A stretch of 12,915 bases of DNA, taken from contig JAQSCR010000461.1 in NCBI GenBank assembly GCA_029945495.1, positions 1-12,915 on the forward strand. Reading direction: 5' to 3'. Below the pieces are notes generated by a model that did no database searches, was not told where the DNA came from, and was given only the letters and a program-made list of their open reading frames with translations. The position numbers and the translations under genes are program-made. This document shows, piece after piece, positions 1-8,331 of this stretch; within the stretch, counting starts at the first letter, position 1, and each line of letters begins with the position of its first letter. This DNA is from Pseudolabrys sp. (GTDB lineage Bacteria > Pseudomonadota > Alphaproteobacteria > Rhizobiales > Xanthobacteraceae).

Positions 1-261
1 CTTTTCGGTCGGACGGCCTTCACGCTTGAAGTAGCCGCCCGGGATGCGGCCGGCGGCGTAATATTTTTCCTGATAGTCGACGGTCAGCGGCAGGAAGTCG
101 ACGCCTTCGCGCGGCTTCTTGGCGGCGACGACGGTGGCGAGCACGGTGGTGTCGCCGTAGCTGGCGTAGACGGCGCCGTCGGCCTGACGCGCGACGCGGC
201 CGGTCTCGAGGACGAGCGGACGCCCGCCCCAATCGAGTTCAACGCGATGAACTTTAAACAT
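1..261 (-). CDS. pnp: Polyribonucleotide nucleotidyltransferase (PNPase), N-terminal 87 residues; runs off the window
   Basis: PNPase degrades RNA 3' to 5' by phosphorolysis and works in mRNA decay and sRNA metabolism in the cytoplasm, often with RNase E in a degradosome. The visible 87 residues are the start of the first RNase PH-like domain. They carry the family hallmarks GRVARQADGAV, YGDTTVLATVV, DFLPLTVDYQEKYYAAG and IPGGYFKREGRPTE, which end the frame at base 1. The ATG at 261-259 begins MFKVHRVELDW, the usual PNPase N-terminus, and a GAGAG Shine-Dalgarno lies about 12 bases upstream. It follows rpsO on the same strand, as in most proteobacteria, but a strong terminator (496-527) and a structured leader separate the two, so it probably has its own promoter. 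The rest of the protein (second RNase PH domain, KH, S1) lies outside the window. Confidence 0.96.
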   Translation of the reverse strand, partial: MFKVHRVELDWGGRPLVLETGRVARQADGAVYASYGDTTVLATVVAAKKPREGVDFLPLTVDYQEKYYAAGRIPGGYFKREGRPTEK

Positions 262-272
262 AGTGGTTTTCT

Positions 273-308
273 CTCATGGTTTCGGCTTTAGCGCCTTAAA
301 GCCATGAG
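273..308 (-). promoter_or_regulatory. Stem-loop in the pnp leader next to the Shine-Dalgarno
   Basis: An inner perfect 7-bp inverted repeat (284-290 with 297-303, 6-base loop) sits inside an outer one (273-277 with 304-308) with a 6-base bulge on one side. In the minus-strand transcript the 3' foot of the hairpin runs directly into the GAGAG Shine-Dalgarno of pnp, 12 bases before the ATG. Folding could therefore restrict ribosome access. Known from E. coli: the pnp leader is cut by RNase III and then repressed by PNPase itself. That the same applies here is inference. The inverted repeats are seen directly; the fold is not computed. Confidence 0.5.
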
Positions 309-318
309 CAAGACGGCG

Positions 319-361
319 AGAGACTGTCGCGCACGCCCACAGCGGGGTGCGAACAGTGTCT
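319..361 (-). promoter_or_regulatory. Irregular long stem-loop in the pnp leader, possible RNase III target
   Basis: Read on the minus strand, the arms pair as 3 bp, a C-C mismatch, 5 bp (ACUGU/ACAGU), a small internal loop, 5 bp (CGCAC/GUGCG), a bulge and 3 bp (CCC/GGG) around a 5-base loop. That gives about 16 pairs in a 43-base element. It lies about 58 bases upstream of the pnp ATG, upstream of the second leader hairpin at 273-308. An extended double-stranded leader is what the E. coli RNase III/PNPase autoregulation model uses, so a similar role is plausible but unproven. Pairing was done by eye. Confidence 0.4.
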
Positions 362-401
362 GGCGATCCTGCCATGACTTTAAAGAACATTGCCGTTGTT
401 C

Positions 402-483
402 GACCGGACGCTTTCGTCCGGTCCCTGATTGTCCGGTGGCGCCATCGCCGCCGGACTTAAATAACGGACGCATTTTGCGTCCG
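402..483. repeat. Three consecutive short inverted repeats between rpsO and pnp
   Basis: First: a perfect 9-bp inverted repeat, 402-410 with 415-423, loop of 4. Second: 431-440 with 447-456, 10 bp with one mismatch that would be a U-G wobble only in a plus-strand RNA. Third: a perfect 8-bp repeat, 465-472 with 476-483, loop TTT. All three arms share a GGAC/GTCC core. None is followed by a T-run on either strand, so they do not look like terminators; the true terminator of rpsO is at 496-527. They could be leader structure of pnp, a small RNA, or a dispersed repeat. Function unknown. Confidence 0.5.
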
Positions 484-495
484 CTTGCGTCTTAC

Positions 496-527
496 AAAAA
501 AACGCGCGGGGCATGAAGCCCCGCGCG
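496..527 (-). terminator. Intrinsic terminator after rpsO
   Basis: A perfect 10-bp GC-only stem (503-512 with 518-527), a 5-base loop and a run of seven T on the minus strand (502-496). It begins 10 bases after the rpsO stop codon. It ends the rimP-to-rpsO operon and isolates pnp. Confidence 0.93.
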
Positions 528-536
528 CGGATCAAT

Positions 537-806
537 TTAACGGCGGATGCCGAGCTTCTCGATCAGCGCCTTGTAGCGCGCTTCGTCGGTCTTCTTCAGA
601 TAGTCGAGCAGCGAGCGCCGCGTCGACACCATCTTCAGCAGACCGCGCCGCGAATGGTTGTCCTTGGTGTGCTGCTTGAAATGGTCGGTCAGCGTATTGA
701 TGCGTTCCGACAAAATCGCGACTTGCACTTCCGGCGATCCAGTATCGCCGCTCTTGGTCGCATTGGCCTTGATGACTTCGGCCTTGCGTTCGGTCGTAAG
801 CGACAT
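537..806 (-). CDS. rpsO: 30S ribosomal protein S15
   Basis: S15 is a primary 16S rRNA-binding protein of the small subunit that binds the central domain and contacts bridge B4 to 23S rRNA. The 89-residue product is the standard family length. It shows the diagnostic blocks GDTGSPEVQVAILSERI, LTDHFKQHTKDNHSRRGLL and RRSLLDYLKKTD, and ends in LGIRR. The ATG lies 3 bases beyond the truB stop, with AGAGG overlapping the end of truB as Shine-Dalgarno, so translation is probably coupled. It is the last gene of the operon and is followed at once by a strong terminator. In E. coli S15 represses its own translation by binding its mRNA; I did not identify an equivalent pseudoknot here. Confidence 0.98.
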   Translation of the reverse strand: MSLTTERKAEVIKANATKSGDTGSPEVQVAILSERINTLTDHFKQHTKDNHSRRGLLKMVSTRRSLLDYLKKTDEARYKALIEKLGIRR

Positions 807-809
807 CGG

Positions 810-1862
810 TTATCCTCTCTTCGGTCCGGCGCTGCCCAACAGCCCGGCCAGGTTAAAAACACGCTTAGGGACGATTTCACCGCGGTCCATTTCGGCAAGG
901 GCCAAGAGTCGGCCTGATACCGTGACATAGACCGGACCGCGAAAATTGGGAGCGTCCCGTCCGCGCAACAAAACGGCTTGGCCCCTTCGGAGCCTTGCCG
1001 CATCAGACCCGTCAACAGCCAGCGCCGGGATGTCGTCCAGCGCGGTTTCGACGGGCATGAGCGCGTCGGCGAGGCTTCCCTCACCGGCAGCGGCTCTATG
1101 GCACAGAGCCTCCAAATCTTCCAGTAGAATCATGGTTTCGTCGGTAAACGACCCGACCGAGACCCGGCGGAGCGCGCTGACATGGCCGAAACAGCCGAGC
1201 GCGCGGCCGATGTCGCGGGCGAGCGAGCGGACATAGGTACCCTTGCCGCATTCGGCCTCGAGGACCGCATGGTCGGCGTCCGGGACCTCAACCAGCTCCA
1301 AACGGCCGATATCGACGGTACGGGCCTTCAATTCGACGGTTTGGCCGTCGCGGGCGAGGTCGTAGGCGCGTTCGCCCTCGATTTTGATGGCGGAATACTG
1401 CGGCGGCACCTGCTCGATCGTGCCGGTATAGGCCGGCAGGGCGGCGCGGATTTCGTCCGGAGTCGGCCGTTTTTCGCTCGATTCGGTAACCCGGCCCTCG
1501 GAATCGTCGGTATCGCGCTCTTCGCCCCACTGGACGGTAAATCGGTACAGTTTGCGGCTGTCCTGGACGAAGGGCACGGTCTTGGTCGCCTCGCCCAGCG
1601 CGATCGGCAGGCAGCCGGAGGCGAGCGGATCGAGCGTGCCGGCGTGTCCGGCGCGCTTGGCCGAAAACAGCCGCTTGATGACGCTGACGGCATGGGTCGA
1701 GGTCATGCCGACCGGTTTGTCGAGTACCACCCAGCCATGCACGTCGCGCTTGTCGCGGCGGAATTGCTGTTTCTTCGGCCGCGGCTCGCCGCCCGCGTCC
1801 TGCGGAACGGCGGCCGGCGGCGCCCCGGCGGGCGCCAGCAGGTCGTTGTCGGTTTTGCTCAC
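810..1862 (-). CDS. truB: tRNA pseudouridine(55) synthase TruB
   Basis: TruB isomerises U55 in the T-loop of tRNAs to pseudouridine and also acts as a tRNA-folding chaperone. The 350-residue product has an N-terminal Ala/Pro/charged extension of about 40 residues, then GWVVLDKPVGMTST (43-56). The catalytic Asp78 lies in GHAGTLDPLASG (72-83). Further family blocks are QVPPQYSAIKIEGERAYDLAR (151-171) and GKGTYVRSLARD (206-217), followed by a PUA-like C-terminal region (about 275-340). I chose the GTG at 1862-1860 because it overlaps the rbfA stop as GTGA and because the TruB fold starts soon after. The same frame stays open upstream to about 2345, but that part lies over rbfA and encodes no TruB sequence. 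The overlap suggests translational coupling to rbfA. Confidence 0.95.
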   Translation of the reverse strand: MSKTDNDLLAPAGAPPAAVPQDAGGEPRPKKQQFRRDKRDVHGWVVLDKPVGMTSTHAVSVIKRLFSAKRAGHAGTLDPLASGCLPIALGEATKTVPFVQDSRKLYRFTVQWGEERDTDDSEGRVTESSEKRPTPDEIRAALPAYTGTIEQVPPQYSAIKIEGERAYDLARDGQTVELKARTVDIGRLELVEVPDADHAVLEAECGKGTYVRSLARDIGRALGCFGHVSALRRVSVGSFTDETMILLEDLEALCHRAAAGEGSLADALMPVETALDDIPALAVDGSDAARLRRGQAVLLRGRDAPNFRGPVYVTVSGRLLALAEMDRGEIVPKRVFNLAGLLGSAGPKRG

Positions 1863-2290
1863 TCGTCGTCCTTTTCCAAATCGCGTTCTAAGTCGCGCTT
1901 CACGGCCGGCGAGCGCAGCAATCTGTCGATGCGCTCGGCCTCCTCGAACCGGTCGTCGATGTGAAAGCGCAGATCGGGCGCGAATTTGAGATTGACCGCG
2001 TGCGCGACTTCGCCGCGCATGTATTTCTTGTTGCGGTCGAGCGCGGCAACCACTTCCTCGGCGTCGCGTCCGGCCAGCGGCATGACATAGACGGTGGCGA
2101 GCCGCAGATCGGGCGACATGCGCACTTCCGGGATGGTGATGAGGTGGCCTTCGATCACCGGATCGTGCACTTCGCCGCGCGCCAGCAATTGGGCGACGGC
2201 ATGGCGCACCAGTTCGCCGACACGCAACTGACGCTGCGACTGGCCGGTCGGGCTCGCGCCTTCGCGCTTGGGCTTCTTGCTTCGTGACAT
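1859..2290 (-). CDS. rbfA: 30S ribosome-binding factor RbfA
   Basis: RbfA is a small KH-fold protein that binds the immature 30S subunit near the 5' end of 16S rRNA and is needed for late maturation and cold adaptation. The 143-residue product shows RQLRVGELVRHAVAQLL near the N-terminus, then ITIPEVRMSPDLRLATVYVMPL, and later LKFAPDLRFHIDDRFEEAERIDRLL, all typical of the family. The ATG at 2290-2288 begins MSRSKKPKREG. An in-frame ATG at 2341 lies inside the upstream palindromic repeat and is unlikely to be used. I see no good Shine-Dalgarno before the chosen ATG. It overlaps truB by 4 bases. It is separated from infB by about 190 bases that contain the palindromic element 2315-2435. Confidence 0.95.
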   Translation of the reverse strand: MSRSKKPKREGASPTGQSQRQLRVGELVRHAVAQLLARGEVHDPVIEGHLITIPEVRMSPDLRLATVYVMPLAGRDAEEVVAALDRNKKYMRGEVAHAVNLKFAPDLRFHIDDRFEEAERIDRLLRSPAVKRDLERDLEKDDE

Positions 2291-2314
2291 GATAAAACCG
2301 ATTGAGTTGCAATT

Positions 2315-2435
2315 CGTCATTCCCGGCCTTGTGCCGGGCATCCACGTCTTGCTTCCTTCACAAGGAAGTCGTGGATGGCCGGGACATAGGCGTTTTCAAA
2401 CGCCGTTCTTCGAACGGCTATGCCCGGCCATGACG
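2315..2435. repeat. 121-bp nested palindromic intergenic element between infB and rbfA
   Basis: The ends are inverted copies of each other (CGTCAT 2315-2320 and ATGACG 2430-2435). Inside are further hairpins: 2339-2346 with 2370-2377 (8 bp), enclosing 2352-2358 with 2362-2368 (7 bp, loop of 3). Next to these are 2389-2395 with 2398-2404 (7 bp) and 2402-2408 with 2412-2418 (7 bp). The motifs GTGCCGGGCATCCACG and CGTGGATGGCCGGGAC resemble, from memory, an abundant dispersed palindrome of Bradyrhizobium- and Rhodopseudomonas-type genomes. There is no coding content, and no transposase lies nearby. In the infB-rbfA transcript it would form a large multi-hairpin spacer. Confidence 0.8.
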
Positions 2436-2482
2436 GTGAAAAAGATGGAGCTAGATTTCTAGCGAAGCCGCGAGATTTGGAC

Positions 2483-5013
<2,531 letters not shown>

Positions 5014-5017
<4 letters not shown>

Positions 5018-5748
5018 TCCGTACTGTTTCCTTGCGCACCATCCGTTGGCGCATTCAATTCATGTGCGCCGTCCGTCGGCGCGTTCGCGCTAACTGCATC
5101 GGGCGAGTTTCCAGACCGAAAGCGCTCCAGGCGCTTGACGCGAGCGAGAAAAGTCTCGCCCCCGGGTCCGGCAAGCAGGGCAGCATGTACCACATTTGGG
5201 CGGTTCAATGCCAAATCCAATTCGCCGCCGGTGAAGGCTGAAATGACGGCGATTTCACTCGATTCATCGCTTCTGGCGCGCCGGAAGGCCTGCATCAGCT
5301 TGCGCTTGCCGTCTTCGGCAGCGTCGGAGGCGTGAATCAACGACCGCGCCTCGCCGTGGCCGAGCGCGGCCTCGACCTTGGCGAACCCGCCGATCACGTG
5401 GCCTCCCTTGCCGGCCATCGCCAACGCATCGAGCGCGGCGCGCGCCAGCATCCGGTCGGTTTCCCCGGTCAGATCGCCCGCCACCTTGACGTCGCGCTTG
5501 AAGCCGCGGGCAAAGACGTTGCGTTTGACCGCCTCGTCGATCGCCGCCCGGCTGGCGGTGATCCAGATGCCGCGGCCCGGCAGCTTGCGCTTGACGTCGG
5601 GAACGACCTCACCGGCCGGCCCAACGACAAAGCGGATCATCTCCGACACCGGCAACAGGCTGCGGGTCAGCGCACAGAAGCGTTCCGCGCCCGCGCCGAC
5701 GCTTGACGCGCCGCGGTCGAGTTCGCTGTCCTGTGCGGTTGCCAACAT
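5014..5748 (-). CDS. YlxR-type (DUF448) RNA-binding protein with L7Ae-like domain
   Basis: The 244-residue product lies between nusA and infB, the usual place of the YlxR (DUF448) family, small RNA-binding proteins of unclear role. The N-terminal part (about 20-90) resembles YlxR: ERFCALTRSLLP, then PGRGIWITASRAAIDEAVKRN around residues 57-77. The middle (about 100-160) resembles the ribosomal L7Ae/L30e fold: ARAALDALAMAGKGGHVIGGFAKVE and a following HASDAAEDGKRKL. This two-domain form is common in Rhizobiales and is usually annotated only as RNA-binding protein. The last 25 residues contain two copies of NAPTDGA at a 10-residue spacing. The ATG at 5748 has GGAG 13 bases upstream, rather far, but no better in-frame start exists nearby. 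The stop overlaps the infB start. The assignment rests on motif recognition and position; molecular function is not established. Confidence 0.85.
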
Positions 5749-5779
5749 GCTTGGTGCCGATCTCCTGCTATTTCAACTT

Positions 5780-5828
5780 ACGCATGATCTTATCCGAAAA
5801 CCGGTTCCCACTTTTCGGGATCATGCGT
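5780..5828. repeat. RPE-like palindromic element between nusA and the YlxR gene
   Basis: Perfect 10-bp terminal inverted repeats (5780-5789 and 5819-5828) enclose a second 7-bp pair (5794-5800 with 5812-5818) and an 11-base loop containing ACCGGTTCCC-type sequence. From memory this matches the Rhizobium palindromic element type, GCATGATC-TTTTCCGAAAACCGGTTCCCACTTTTC-like, found in many Rhizobiales. The outermost base (5828) is also the last base of the nusA stop codon. It has no T-run, so it is not a standard terminator; it may affect transcript stability within the operon. Confidence 0.85.
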
Positions 5829-7423
5829 TAAGCTTCTTCGACCGCAGCTTCGGCTTCCGCCGGCTTGGCCAATTCAGCCTCGGTGACCCAGCCGACCTTC
5901 AGACGCGCCTGCATGACGATCGACTCGGCGTCCTCGCGCGAAATGTTGAGGCCATCGAAATAACCCGGCTCGTGCTTGGTTTCGCCGTCCTTGCGTTCGG
6001 TCCAGCCGACCAGATCGTCGGTGGCGCAGCCGGCAAGATCCTCGACCGTCTTGACACCGTTTTCGCCGAGCTTGACGAGCATCGCCGTGGTGATGCCGGG
6101 TACGTCTGCAACTTCGTCGGCGACGCCCAGTTCCTTGCGCTTGTCGTCCAGTTCAGCCTCCTGTTTGGAAAGATACTCCTTGGCGCGTTCCTGCAGTTCG
6201 CGCGCAGTGTCGTCATCGAAGCCTTCGATGCCGGCGATTTCCTTCTCGTCCACCAGCGCGAGTTCCTCGATCGAACCGAAGCCTTCGGCGGCGAGCAGCT
6301 GACCGACCACTTCGTCGAGATTGAGCGCCTCGACGAAAATCTTGGTGCGGCTCTCGAACTCGGCGGTGCGGCGCTCGGATTCTTCCTGCTCGGTAAGAAT
6401 GTCGATGTCCCAGCCGGTCAATTGCGACGCCAGACGCACGTTCTGGCCGCGGCGGCCGATGGCGAGCGACAGCTGCGCATCTGGCACCACGACTTCGATG
6501 CGTTCCTTGTCTTCGTCGAGCACGACCTTGGCGACTTCCGCCGGGGCCAGCGCGTTGACCACGAAGGTGGCGATATCGGCCGACCACGGGATGATGTCGA
6601 TCTTCTCGCCCTGCAGTTCGTTCACAACGGCTTGGACACGAGAGCCTCGCATACCGACGCAGGCGCCGACCGGATCGACCGACGAATCGCGCGAGATCAC
6701 GGCGATCTTGGCGCGCGAGCCGGGGTCGCGGGCAACCGCCTTGACTTCGACGATGCCGTCATAGATTTCCGGCACTTCCTGCGCGAACAGCTTGGCGGTA
6801 AATTGCGGATGCGTGCGCGACAGGAAAATCTGCGGGCCGCGCGGCTCGCGGCGCACGTCGTAGATATAGGCGCGGATGCGGTCGCCGTTGCGGAACACTT
6901 CGCGCGGCAGCATTTCGTCCCGCCGCACGATGGCCTCGCCGCGGCCGAGATCGACCACCACGTTGCCGTATTCGACGCGCTTGACGACGCCGTTGACGAT
7001 CTCGCCGATGCGATCCTTGTATTCGGCATATTGCCGGTCGCGCTCGGCTTCGCGCACCTTCTGGACGATAACCTGCTTGGCCGACTGCGCGGCGATGCGG
7101 CCGTATTCCAACGGCGGCAGCGGATCGGCGATGGTGTCGCCGACTTGCGCCGCCGGGTGGCGCTTGCGCGCATCTTCCAACGTGATCTGGTTCGAGGAAT
7201 TCTCGACCGTCTCGGCCACCAGCATGTGGCGCGACAGGCGCAGTTCGCCGGTCTTCGGTTCGATCTCGGCATGCACGTCGGTCTCGGCGCCGTAACGCGA
7301 GCGCGCCGCCTTGGCGATGGCGTCTTCCATCGCCGCGATGACGATGCCGCGGTCGATCGACTTCTCGCGGGCCACCGCATCGGCGATTTGCAACAGTTCG
7401 AGCCTGTTGGCACTGACAGCCAT
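5828..7423 (-). CDS. nusA: Transcription termination/antitermination factor NusA
   Basis: NusA binds RNA polymerase and nascent RNA and modulates pausing, intrinsic termination and rRNA antitermination. The 531-residue product shows the full architecture: RNAP-binding N-terminal domain (about 1-130, LQIADAVAREKSIDRGIVIAAMEDAI at the start), S1 domain (about 135-202), KH1 with the GMRG loop at 257-260 and KH2 with GRRG at 323-326. Two C-terminal helix-hairpin-helix acidic repeats follow (about 365-420 and 437-510), with a short acidic Ala/Glu tail. Two C-terminal repeats are as in E. coli. The ATG at 7423-7421 has AAGGAG at a good distance, just after the rimP stop (22-base gap). The stop abuts the RPE-like palindrome. 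NusA is often autoregulated through the operon leader; see the hairpin at 8124-8155. Confidence 0.98.
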   Translation of the reverse strand: MAVSANRLELLQIADAVAREKSIDRGIVIAAMEDAIAKAARSRYGAETDVHAEIEPKTGELRLSRHMLVAETVENSSNQITLEDARKRHPAAQVGDTIADPLPPLEYGRIAAQSAKQVIVQKVREAERDRQYAEYKDRIGEIVNGVVKRVEYGNVVVDLGRGEAIVRRDEMLPREVFRNGDRIRAYIYDVRREPRGPQIFLSRTHPQFTAKLFAQEVPEIYDGIVEVKAVARDPGSRAKIAVISRDSSVDPVGACVGMRGSRVQAVVNELQGEKIDIIPWSADIATFVVNALAPAEVAKVVLDEDKERIEVVVPDAQLSLAIGRRGQNVRLASQLTGWDIDILTEQEESERRTAEFESRTKIFVEALNLDEVVGQLLAAEGFGSIEELALVDEKEIAGIEGFDDDTARELQERAKEYLSKQEAELDDKRKELGVADEVADVPGITTAMLVKLGENGVKTVEDLAGCATDDLVGWTERKDGETKHEPGYFDGLNISREDAESIVMQARLKVGWVTEAELAKPAEAEAAVEEA

Positions 7424-7445
7424 AGCTCAGTCTCCTTCTCTCTGT

Positions 7446-8115
7446 TTATCGAGCAGCGGCCTGCCCGGCTTTCTTGCCGGACTTGCGACGCCGTTGTTCC
7501 TTCTTCGCCTCGCGCAATTCGCGCTTGGCGGCCTTCTCGGCGCGCAAAGCCTGCGTCACCAGTTCGTCGGTGAGCACCAGCTTGGCCTCGCCCATATCGC
7601 GTATCGGCAACATCACTTCGGCAGCCTGCCCCTCGGCAGCGTCGTCCAGCACAAGCCTGGCGGCCTCGCCGTCGACGCCGGCCAGCACGCCGCGAAAGCG
7701 TTTGCGGCCGCCGACCGGAATTTCCATCTCGATTTTCAGCAGATGGCCGGTAAAGCGCTCGAAATCGGATTTGCGCACCAGCGGCCGGTCGATGCCCGGC
7801 GAGGAAATTTCCAGCCGGTAGGCGCCGTCCATCGGCTCGTTGACGTCGAAAACCGGCGACAGCGCCCGCGAGATGGTCTCGCAATCTTCCACCGTCCGGG
7901 CGTTCCGCCATGATCTGGATGGTGGCGCCTTCGGTGGCGGAAACCTTAATGCGAACAAGGCGATAGCCGAGCTGTTCGATGACCGGCTCGGCTATGCTGC
8001 AGACGCGCGCCGGCAGGCCGGGCTCGACAATCAGTCGTGGCTCGGTCGCGTCTGCGGCGGCCCCAAGATGCGTATCCTGGGCCGCTTCCGTCTGAAATGC
8101 CTCGCTTGTGGCCAT
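7446..8115 (-). pseudogene. rimP: Ribosome maturation factor RimP, broken by a frameshift near 7888-7899
   Basis: RimP assists 30S assembly. The N-terminal half reads in one frame from the ATG at 8115-8113 (MATSEAFQTE) through LIVEPGLPARVCSIAEPVIEQLGYRLVRIKV to TIQIMAERPDG. The rest reads in the +1 frame from TVEDCETISRALSPVF through GAYRLEISSPGIDRPLV to a Lys/Arg-rich C-terminus ending at 7448-7446. Joined, they give a complete RimP of about 225 residues. Family members usually have RPDGTMTVEDC here, so roughly three or four residues (11 bases) appear to be missing. Without a shift, the first frame would read on, far into nusA, to about 6697. The second frame alone has an ATG at 7958 but would lack the N-terminal domain. 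This is either a sequence or assembly error or a real mutation. The rest of the operon is intact, and it is the usual first gene before nusA. Confidence 0.88.
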
Positions 8116-8123
8116 GCTGTAAC

Positions 8124-8155
8124 AAAAAAGAGCGGGCCCCCGGAGGAACCCACTC
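8124..8155 (-). terminator. Terminator-like hairpin in the rimP leader (possible attenuator)
   Basis: On the minus strand GAGUGGG (8155-8149) pairs with CCCGCUC (8136-8130), 7 bp with one U-G wobble, followed at once by six T (8129-8124). The 12-base loop UUCCUCCGGGGG can pair a little further. The rimP ATG follows 8 bases after the T-run, and no Shine-Dalgarno lies between. No gene ends upstream on this strand, so the hairpin is in the leader of the rimP-nusA-infB operon. It could be an attenuator, or the end of a short leader RNA. Confidence 0.6.
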
Positions 8156-8198
8156 TCAAAACCCGTTCGGTTATGAGGGTGTCTTGATTGACAGCGGA

Positions 8199-8226
8199 AA
8201 TATAGCCGTTTTCCGGCCTCATGCAA
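8199..8226 (-). promoter_or_regulatory. Candidate promoter of the rimP-nusA-infB-rpsO operon
   Basis: On the minus strand, -10 TATATT (8204-8199, 5 of 6 to consensus) lies 16 bases after a weak -35 TTGCAT (8226-8221). Transcription would start near 8192, giving a leader of about 76 bases that contains the hairpin at 8124-8155. The -35 is poor, so this is tentative. Confidence 0.35.
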
Positions 8227-8331
8227 GGGTTGAAAGCGTCCCGCAGGCTAACCCTTCCTTCAGGATATACCCATAAATTCGAGCCGATGCGCCCGGTCGG
8301 CGCATTTCACAGTCTGTTTGTGGGTTTTAGT

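Noticed and set aside
304..516. Small open frames in the rpsO-pnp spacer on both strands
   Set aside because: They run through terminator and hairpin sequences, lack ribosome sites and show no recognisable protein pattern.
1863..2345. N-terminal extension of truB through the rbfA region
   Set aside because: The same frame is open but encodes no TruB sequence; the GTG overlapping the rbfA stop explains the true start.
2436..2482. Small hairpin (2450-2455 with 2458-2463) followed by T5 after infB as a terminator
   Set aside because: The 6-bp AT-containing stem with a 2-base loop and distant T-run is too weak; the genes downstream need the transcript.
5378..7573. A 731-residue open frame on the plus strand opposite nusA and the YlxR gene
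   Set aside because: It is antisense to strongly conserved genes, has no family motif, and long antisense frames are expected in GC-rich DNA.
6697..7890. Continuation of the rimP N-terminal frame over 390 residues into nusA
   Set aside because: After the RimP N-terminal half the translation is Arg/Ser/Pro-rich nonsense overlapping nusA; it is a consequence of the frameshift, not a gene.
8116..8331. An initiator tRNA gene at the head of the nusA operon, as in E. coli metY
   Set aside because: No cloverleaf or conserved T-loop sequence is present in this space.
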